Assembly: GCA_026874595.1 (NCBI GenBank) | Contig: CM049318.1 | Coordinates: 46,418,456-46,482,455, forward strand | DNA: 64,000 bases | Reading direction: 5' to 3' | Source of the DNA: Sipunculus nudus | Taxonomy: Eukaryota > Annelida > Sipuncula > Golfingiida > Sipunculidae | Shown here: positions 57,190-64,000 of the stretch, one piece after another | Numbering within the stretch: position 1 is the first letter of the stretch | Layout: the number at the start of each line of letters is the position of its first letter | Made by a program: the position numbers and the translations under genes | Notes under the pieces: model-generated | What the model saw: the letters and a program-made list of their open reading frames with translations, nothing else | What the model was told of the DNA's origin: nothing | Database searches by the model: none

Positions 57190-59130
57190 CTTTAAATGCA
57201 TCCACGATCTTTCTAAATAGGTGGGTCCTGTGACCTTGACCTTTGACTCCGAAACCTATACGGGTCTTACATTGTTGGTGGGCATATATAAGTCAGCTTT
57301 GAAACCAATATGTCATTCCAAACTAGAGTAATAATCCGGAAACAAATATGCAGACAGATGGCCCCTTGGACCTTGACCTTTTACCTTGTGACCCCAATAT
57401 CAATCAGACTCCCTATTGGCAGGTCAGCTATATGTGCAAGATGGAAGATATGGGATGAAACATTTGGCTTAAAAACCATCCACAATCTAGTTCAATAAAT
57501 GAGTTGGGTGACCTTGACCTTTTACCTCATGACCCCAAAATCTACAGAGTTCTTACGATAGAGGTTGGCTATATATAGGTCATGCTTAAAATCCATATGT
57601 CAATCCAAACTGGAGTTATCACCGGGAAACAAAATGACATGCGTAAAAAAAGACGAAAAGACGGACAGACAGACACACAGACAGGATGATAACTATAGGG
57701 CATCCTCAAGCGGGGCCCTAATAATACAAGGTTTCAGGACACGAGATCAATCACAGTTGCAAATTTGTAAGTTTCAATATAATTTGGCAATCTCAAAATA
57801 AAGGAAAACATTCGTAAAAATAGAAAAAAATACAGGTCTTCAGGAACTAAAGAACCCAGTCATAATCAATGTACACGTGAGGCTTCAGGACACTAGGTGA
57901 AAATGAAATTGAGAAACGGACTCAATTGCTGTCGTTTGACAATCTCAAAAACGAGGGGGAAAATCGTAGAAAATAGGAAAAAAATGCAATTGGAGCCACC
58001 AATTTTCGGGAACAAGCCTAGTCATGGACAATATTAAAGCTAAAATTCAGAGCAATCCATGCAGAATACATGCATCAAGATACTGGAGCTTTTGTATCAA
58101 ATTTCAATTAATCTGAGGGGGGATACTTACGAGTCCCACTGCTCGGAGGATATACAATATAGGTCACAGTGACATAATTTCGGGTTCCCAAGGAGATATT
58201 TTCATGGACCTCTCTGGATATTCAGTTATAGGCTTCTAGGTCCATTGGTGTCAAAACGTGCAGTCTAGCAGACAGACAGACTGACGGACGACAGACGCTG
58301 CCTGATCACTATATAGCTCAGTTGACTAACAGTCAGCTGAGCTAAAAAGAGGAAGAAAGTAGAGATGAGTTAATCAAAGTATAAAAAAGTATAATAATAC
58401 ACATTGAATTTATCAACTGAATTAAGAGGGCATTAAAAAATAATCAACATTGTCAAATTTTCAAATCAGAAAAAGTTTGATATCCATTTGTCATTCCAAA
58501 CTGGAGCTATCATTTGGAAACAATTATGTGAATAGATGGCCTCTGTGACCTTGACTTTTGACCTTGTGACCCCAAAATCTATAATTTTCTTCCGCTATCG
58601 GCCAGTGAGCAGATTGTGGAAGATGGAAGGTTTGGAATGAAAAGTTTGGCTTTGTTATGCACCCACAATCTTTTAAAAGAAGTGGATCCTGTCACCTTGA
58701 CCTTTGACCTCATGATCTCAAAATCAAAAGGGTTCTTACTTTAGTGATGGGCCATATATTAGTCCAGTTTGGAATCAATATTTCAATCCAACCTGGATTT
58801 ATCATCTGGAAATCTTTTACGTGGACATATGACCCCTATGACCTTGACCTTTGACCTCATGACCCCAAAATCAATCAGGTTGATCTTCTGCTTTCAGGCC
58901 ATCTATATTTGATTGATGGAAGGTTTAGGATGAAACGTTTGGCTTAAAATGCATCCACAATCTTTCTAAATAAGTGGGTCCTGTGACCTCGACCTTTGAC
59001 CGCCTGACCCAAAATCAATAAAACTCTTGCTTTAGAGGTGGACCATATATAATTCAAGTTTGAATTGGATATATCATTCCAAACTTGAGTTATCATCAGG
59101 AAACAAATTTGACAAAGTGTGCCCACATTA
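57190..59130. repeat. ~145-bp tandem units carrying TGACCTTGACC motifs (locus 2)
   Basis: Motif positions near 57228, 57370, 57508, then 58548, 58690, 58838 and 58985 are about 138-148 bases apart. The best copies read CCTATGACCTTGACCTTTGA then CCTCATGACCCCAAAATC. The array is interrupted at 57640-58350 by a GACG microsatellite and the hairpin element described next. Same family as 33200-34160. Confidence 0.85.
57640..58350. mobile_element. Hairpin-ended repeat element, copy at 58 kb
   Basis: It starts with GACGGACAGACAGACACACA and GATAACTATAGGGCATCCTC then AAGCGGGGCCCTAATAA, which is the hairpin end also found (inverted) at 10992-11040. Two GGNTTCAGGACACKAG blocks follow, and then a 390-base stretch homologous to 36220-36600. 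It closes with a second GACGGACGACAGACG microsatellite and a 29-nt near-perfect hairpin at 58315-58343 followed by AAAAA. Confidence 0.65.
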
Positions 59131-59934
59131 GGCAGGTTAATTTATTAGAAATGCATCACTTTGGTCAGTTAGAAACTGCCCGTAATCCGTAATAGCCAGG
59201 TGGTCGTACTTCACAGGGTTTATCTATAGATAATATAACGGAATTTCAAAAGGGACAGTAATATCAGCAAATTTTGCTGAGAATTTTATTCAGGTTAGAA
59301 ACACCATTGGTAAATATGTATAGTGAGTGTCATGAAGATCCATAAGATTTTTGAAAGATCACCATGATGCCAGCTAAGTCTGATGACCTATGACCTCATT
59401 AAATATGTGAGGATGCGTAAGTTTGCTGGAAATCGAACTTATGCGAGATATTATATTGATTATTATTTTGGTTGCGTTTTATCAAAATCCATCACATTCC
59501 TCGTCAGTTATCGCGGCGACACCACAAAGAAGCCTATTGACCTCTGACCTTATTAATTATGCGTGGATTTCGCCATAAAATCGAACTCGGGCGAGATAAT
59601 CTGTTGGAAAGTAGTTATAGTGAGTTTCATGAAAATCCATCAAAGCCTCGGTAAGTAACCGCGGTGACACTAAAAGTTAACGGACGGACCATTGATATAG
59701 CCTACCATTATACTTCCCTTCACAAACGGGCGTATAAAAAAATAAATGTACTGTTCCATCGCCGTTTGCGGCAATACTACGGGGGGGGGGGGGGGTCTAG
59801 TTAACCACTCAGAGCTCGTCGCGGCAGCAGATTGTCCTCTCTCTACAACCAACCTTTGACCTATTCCTAAATAGCCGTCGTGAATACAGATGGTCAGGAC
59901 AGCGACACTATAAACTGTATGTGACATAACAGAC
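59131..59934. other. Unassigned spacer
   Basis: Two diverged ~150-base blocks at 59290-59480 and 59480-59670 share GTGAGTxTCATGAARATCCAT and TCGAACTYRTGCGAGATA text, so this is also an old tandem. A poly-G run of 14 lies at 59780-59793. The minus frame crossing it has no domain. Confidence 0.5.
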
Positions 59935-60345
59935 ATCTGTTAAACTATATAAGACATTGTAAACATCCGCTCAACTATACATGACATGGTTAACATCCGT
60001 TAAACTATATATTTCATTATAGACATCTGTTGAACTATAGATGACATGGTAAAAATTCGTAAAACTATATATGACATGTTGAAAATTCGTTAAAGTATAT
60101 ATGACATAGTAAACATCCGCTAAACAATATATGACATGGTTAACATCCGTTAAACCATATATGACATTATAGACATCTGGTAAACTATATGACATGGTAA
60201 ACATCTGTTGAGCAAAATATGACATAGTAAGTATCTGATAAACTATGTGACATGGTAAATATCTGACAAACTTTATGCGACATGGTTAATATCTGATAAA
60301 ATATATGTGACATGCAACACATCTATTAAACAATATATGGCATGG
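59935..60345. repeat. 30-bp minisatellite
   Basis: About 13 copies of ATATGACATGGTAAACATCC plus GTTAAACTAT. A higher-order alternation of TTAACATCCGTTAAAC and TTATAGACATCTG variants is visible, giving a superunit of several repeats. The minus-strand pseudo-protein with repeated Tyr-Val-Ile residues is an artefact. Confidence 0.9.
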
Positions 60346-60568
60346 CAAACATTTAAATTACACATAACATCATTGACATGGCAAACGTTCATGAACTTTG
60401 ACAGTGGTTCTTACGGGCCTAGTTATGTGTAAACGGTAACAGATTTTTTTCAGGGCGAACGACAGGGTGGCTGTCCTTGACGGGAAGCTAGACTAGTTTA
60501 TTAGTGCTGCGAAAGGCTTAATTCATTAATAGCTTAATAAAATTCAAACTGTGACACAGGGACAGTTA

Positions 60569-60878
60569 AGCCCAAAACACACTAACGCGCGCGACACGCG
60601 TCAACCGTCAAATCTGGAAAAAGTCGCTCCACTCTATTTATCAATGACAAAACAGACTATAACGCGTGCGTCACGCGCGTAACGCGCGCGTCAAGCGTCA
60701 AGCGTCAGCTATCGCTCCTGGAGCGGTTTTTGACGCGTGACGCGTGCTTGCCGCGTGGGGATCCCTGATAATGACATATATAAAGAGGGGGTTTCCCTCC
60801 CAAGTACTTGCATTATATATAAGGTAAAAACTATAATTATTGATTTTTATCTGGATAGAAAACGTGCATCAAAGCAAC

Positions 60879-60959
<81 letters not shown>

Positions 60960-61218
60960 TTAAGAAAAGTGATTGAGTTCTGTCATATTAAAACATATTT
61001 GTAATATAAAATATGTATACATATTTGTATACAATTAAACCAAATCTTGATTATCAAAATTACTATTTTTACAAAGATAAACAAAATATACAATAGATGC
61101 TTGTTAAAACCATCCAATCTGATGCGTGTCATGCGCGTTGTAGCCGCGTTACTGTGTTTTGAATTTGTCGCGAGCCGCGCGCGTGACGCCTGACGCGCGC
61201 GTTAGTGTGTTTTGGGCT
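60569..61218. mobile_element. 650-bp PIF/Harbinger-like MITE
   Basis: The ends are perfect inverted repeats, AGCCCAAAACACACTAACGC continuing GCGCG on both sides, flanked by TTA on each side (60566-60568 and 61219-61221). A 3-bp TTA duplication is typical of PIF/Harbinger. The subterminal regions are packed with CGCGTG/CACGCG and GCGTCA motifs, possible transposase-binding sites. The interior holds a 76-base (TA)n run (60882-60957). No transposase, so it is non-autonomous. Confidence 0.85.
60882..60957. repeat. (TA)n microsatellite inside the MITE
   Basis: An uninterrupted AT dinucleotide run of about 76 bases, the longest in the window. Confidence 0.97.
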
Positions 61219-61221
61219 TTA

Positions 61222-62949
61222 CCCGCAGAGCGGAAAATAGTGGAAACACAAGGACTGACTAATGATGTAGGGACCATGCAGGATTTCAAATAAGGAAAAC
61301 ACAAAGGGTATAAAGCTGTAAAACAGGTTATAAAGGTATCAAATAAATGTGTGATTCATCTATGCCATACATGTTTGTATGCTTCCCATCAGTCTACATT
61401 TTAAGCGTGCCGTGCTGTAACGGTAACGGTTATATACTAAGCACGTGTTGTTAACCTGGAGCAGGATGATATTACGATGACCGATATGTCTTCATAAAAA
61501 AAACTGTCTAAATTAGGTAAAATATAGGCATTCTAGGTGTTTTATTCCAGGTAATTTACATTTATTCATTATCAATCATACATATTTGTTTTACATTAGC
61601 TTCTCTTAATTTAAGTTATGACTATTTTCTTTTTTAATTTCCGGCACCATGTCAATATACAAATTATGATTCTTGATGATATACCTGTAGTCATTTTTAC
61701 TTAAGGTTAACATTAGTTCCCATTTAGGTTAAAGCATTGGCTAGAAAATGTGAAGGAGAGCATGTGCTTGCTCCATCCGACACTGGGTGCTGGCGATTGC
61801 AGCTGGGGGCTCGGCCACTTGTCCAAACATTCATTCTGTCTGTAACCTTATTAAGTCTGGGCCCGAAATTCCTCTCCTCACCTCGCAATGAAATTAACCA
61901 ATACTGAACCAGGTGAACGGAATATCATATTGCTCAAAAGAACGGACCGGTGACAGCGAACCTTGGGGTCCCGTATGTTCAGTCACTCAATTACGGTAAC
62001 TGAAAACATGTGTTAATATTTGACCCAAGTTTTTCAGGCCTGGCTGTCTGACATCACGGCAAAATCAGCAGACAAGTCACTTTCATCATAAACATTAATG
62101 TGGTATCCACTTACATGTATAAAACCCCTGCCTGAAGCTGTTAAAGACGTTGTACCTACCAGACGTTCGAGCCGCCGCTGTTTAACTCTGAAGTCCCGTG
62201 TACCAATGATTCAACACATCAGTGCAAAACATATTTAGACATCCGCGTGTATGACGAACAAGCCTCGCCTCAGTGAGTGTTGATAGCGATTCTTTCTTTT
62301 GTGCAGTGACCCGCGAGTGACACGGCGTACATACAGCGGGCTGTGTTTATTTACTACTACACAGACGTTCGTCATGATCGGTTATACCGAGAGAGCTGCC
62401 ATTTTCCTTTTAATACCGGCCGGGACCAATCTCGCGCATATATGCCACCACAGTGTTGACCTCTAGCGTTCATATACCGCACTATCTGATGCTTGACACG
62501 CCATTTAGTAACATTACTCATTCACAGAAAATATTTTTTCTCGAACGTAAAATAAATTGCCCCTCAAGCATTGCCCTGTAAGTACGTTGAGAGAGAATTA
62601 TTACTTAAATTACACCTAAAACCAGAAGTGCAACATTTACAACCAGATAGGCCTTACCAGGAGGTTGATTTACGTTCACCTGCTTCAAGGTAGGTGTTAT
62701 TCGTAATCCCGCCCGGTGGGGGGGGGGGGGGGTTGAATGATTTGATAGTTGTGTACCTAGAATGGTTTATAATTATTTTAGTAAGCTCATACAGGCCTGT
62801 ACAAGAAAACAGACTGTATACGAGAAAATACAGTATTTATATATTTTCAAATCATGCTCAAAATCTTCACTGGCGTCAGAACTGTCAGAAACCACAAAAT
62901 CTGTTAAAAGGGCAGTAGGGGGGGGGGGGATTTTTTAGACTTTTTTTCA
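61222..62949. other. Unassigned spacer, relatively GC-rich in part
   Basis: Positions 61740-62500 are less AT-rich than their flanks and contain TATAAAACCCCTG at 62118, which resembles a TATA box on the plus strand. No first exon could be supported downstream, so a promoter is not called. Poly-G runs lie at 62717-62731 and 62920-62929. Confidence 0.4.
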
Positions 62950-63680
62950 TTAACCTAGAGGTCCCTCGTTTGTGAAAATAAATGTTGGCACTTGAAACAA
63001 GGCTGATTTTGTAGAATTGGCCTTTTAATCAACCGCATCAACAGTTTTTTTTTTTTTTTTTAATTGTTTTTATGTATGCGCATCTTTTAACCAACAGATT
63101 GGACACAATAAATTGTATGGATTATCTTCATAATATGAGTTTATTTGTTTCCCAATGAAAATATGAAAATGAATGTTGGTGGTTGAAACGGTCCATTTAT
63201 CGAGAAATTGTCCTTTTATAACACCGCGTCAAAGAGCCATGTTTGCGGCTCAAGGAAATCAGTTTAGGGGGTATATGGTCACAAAATCTATTGTAACTTC
63301 CTTAATACTATTTAGTCCTGATTGGTGAAATGAACATCATTTTACTCCTCTATTATTGCTAAATAAGGTAGATATAAATGTGCATTTATTTGGATGAATT
63401 ACATGCTTACTAAGATTAGTTATGTCCAATTCCCAAAATAAATAACTTTTGAATCATTTTTTTTATGTGCATGTGCACATTTTAACTTAAGTCTAGACAC
63501 AATAAATTGTTTGGATTTACTTCATAATCTGCGTTATTTTATTGTTTCCTATGGTTCCTGGATTATGAAAAGTTACGTTGGTAGTTGAAACAAAGTGAAT
63601 TTTTTTTAGGAATGGCCTGTTTATCAAACCGCGTCAAAGTGCCAAGTTCGTCACTGAAACAAGCTATAATTCCCATAATA
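62950..63680. repeat. ~200-bp diverged tandem repeat
   Basis: Blocks with GGACACAATAAATTGTWTGGATT (63098, 63490) and TTGGTRGTTGAAAC (63177, 63570), GTTGGCACTTGAAAC at 62983, and CCGCGTCAA(A)GAGCCA or CAACCGCATCAACAG recur, giving alternating spacings near 200 and 390 bases. AT-rich with no coding frame. The window ends in similar AT-rich DNA with a short (TA) run. Confidence 0.6.
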
Positions 63681-64000
63681 TACGTCTTAGGATCATGAAA
63701 TAAGCACCATTTTATTCCCTGTTTTATTGTTAATTTAGACATATATGCGTGTGATGGTTTCTATTGAAAAACAATTCATAAATCTAATAAAAAAGACTAA
63801 AACAGACAAATCTTAAATGTGGGAAGCTACTCGATGCAAACTTGGTAAGACCAGCATAAATAGCTGTAACTTCCTCCTCACGCAATGTTAATAAATTTAT
63901 AATATCTGTCCAAAGATTTACCAAATCTGTAAAAACAAGTCAGTAAATTGAGTTCTAGTCATGTTTAAATATTTTTTTTAATAATGTATATATATATTCG

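Noticed and set aside
62110..62420. Possible promoter with TATAAAA at 62118
   Set aside because: No downstream first exon, initiator or CpG-rich context could be linked to it.

Overview
This is a repeat-rich, AT-rich eukaryotic nuclear window, best explained as a marine invertebrate genome. A lophotrochozoan such as a bivalve mollusc is the most likely source, but this is inferred from the transposon content and no marker gene proves it. Coding DNA is split into short exons with GT/AG borders. The mobile elements are eukaryotic (CR1-like LINE, Penelope-like element, Gmr1-like Gypsy LTR element, hAT and PIF/Harbinger MITEs, tRNA-like SINE heads, Helitron/pearl-like tandem-repeat elements). There is no bacterial-style operon. 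Only two host genes can be supported. || Host gene 1 (+ strand, exons at 14199-14338, 14917-15049, probably 16526-16570, and a terminal exon at 29887-30155) is the cytoplasmic tail of an otherwise unseen protein. All joins are phase-compatible. The tail is proline/lysine-rich and carries about seven YxxPhi motifs, three of them near the C-terminus with ITAM-like spacing, so it looks like a tyrosine-phosphorylated signalling receptor. Its membrane and extracellular exons are not recognised here. Its last intron(s) hold a 21-bp minisatellite, a 26-bp minisatellite resembling the small exon, a decayed Gypsy element and a 3.8-kb array of a 37-bp repeat. || Host gene 2 (- strand, exons at 43891-44506, 42971-43138 and 38806-39068) is complete: 348 codons, two phase-1 introns, an N-terminal coiled coil, a first death-fold domain, a linker and a classical C-terminal death domain. 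It looks like a tandem-death-domain adaptor. Its large second intron is filled by an amplified repeat. || Layout. 0-1.3 kb: a 41-49-bp minisatellite split by an LTR fragment. 1.3-1.7 kb: LINE ORF1 fragment. 3.9-6.2 and 9.6-10.5 kb: copies of an unclassified dispersed repeat. 7.2-7.5 kb: tRNA-like SINE. 7.7-9.3 kb: broken copy of an invertebrate multicopy gene family with PIN-like motifs and a Cys-rich CXC motif. 10.6-12.7 kb: Penelope-like pseudogene split by two later insertions. 14-30 kb: host gene 1 and its intronic repeats. 32-37 kb and 55-59 kb: related tandem-repeat elements carrying TGACCTTGACC motifs and terminal hairpins. 38.8-44.5 kb: host gene 2. 48-52.6 kb: nearly full-length CR1-like LINE. 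59.9-61.2 kb: 30-bp minisatellite and a 650-bp MITE. The remainder is unassigned AT-rich DNA with microsatellites. || The host genes do not form an operon. A death-domain adaptor near a possible ITAM-like receptor is suggestive of immune or cell-death signalling, but adjacency in such a genome is weak evidence. Alignments were done by eye, so element boundaries are approximate unless a terminal repeat or target-site duplication is cited.
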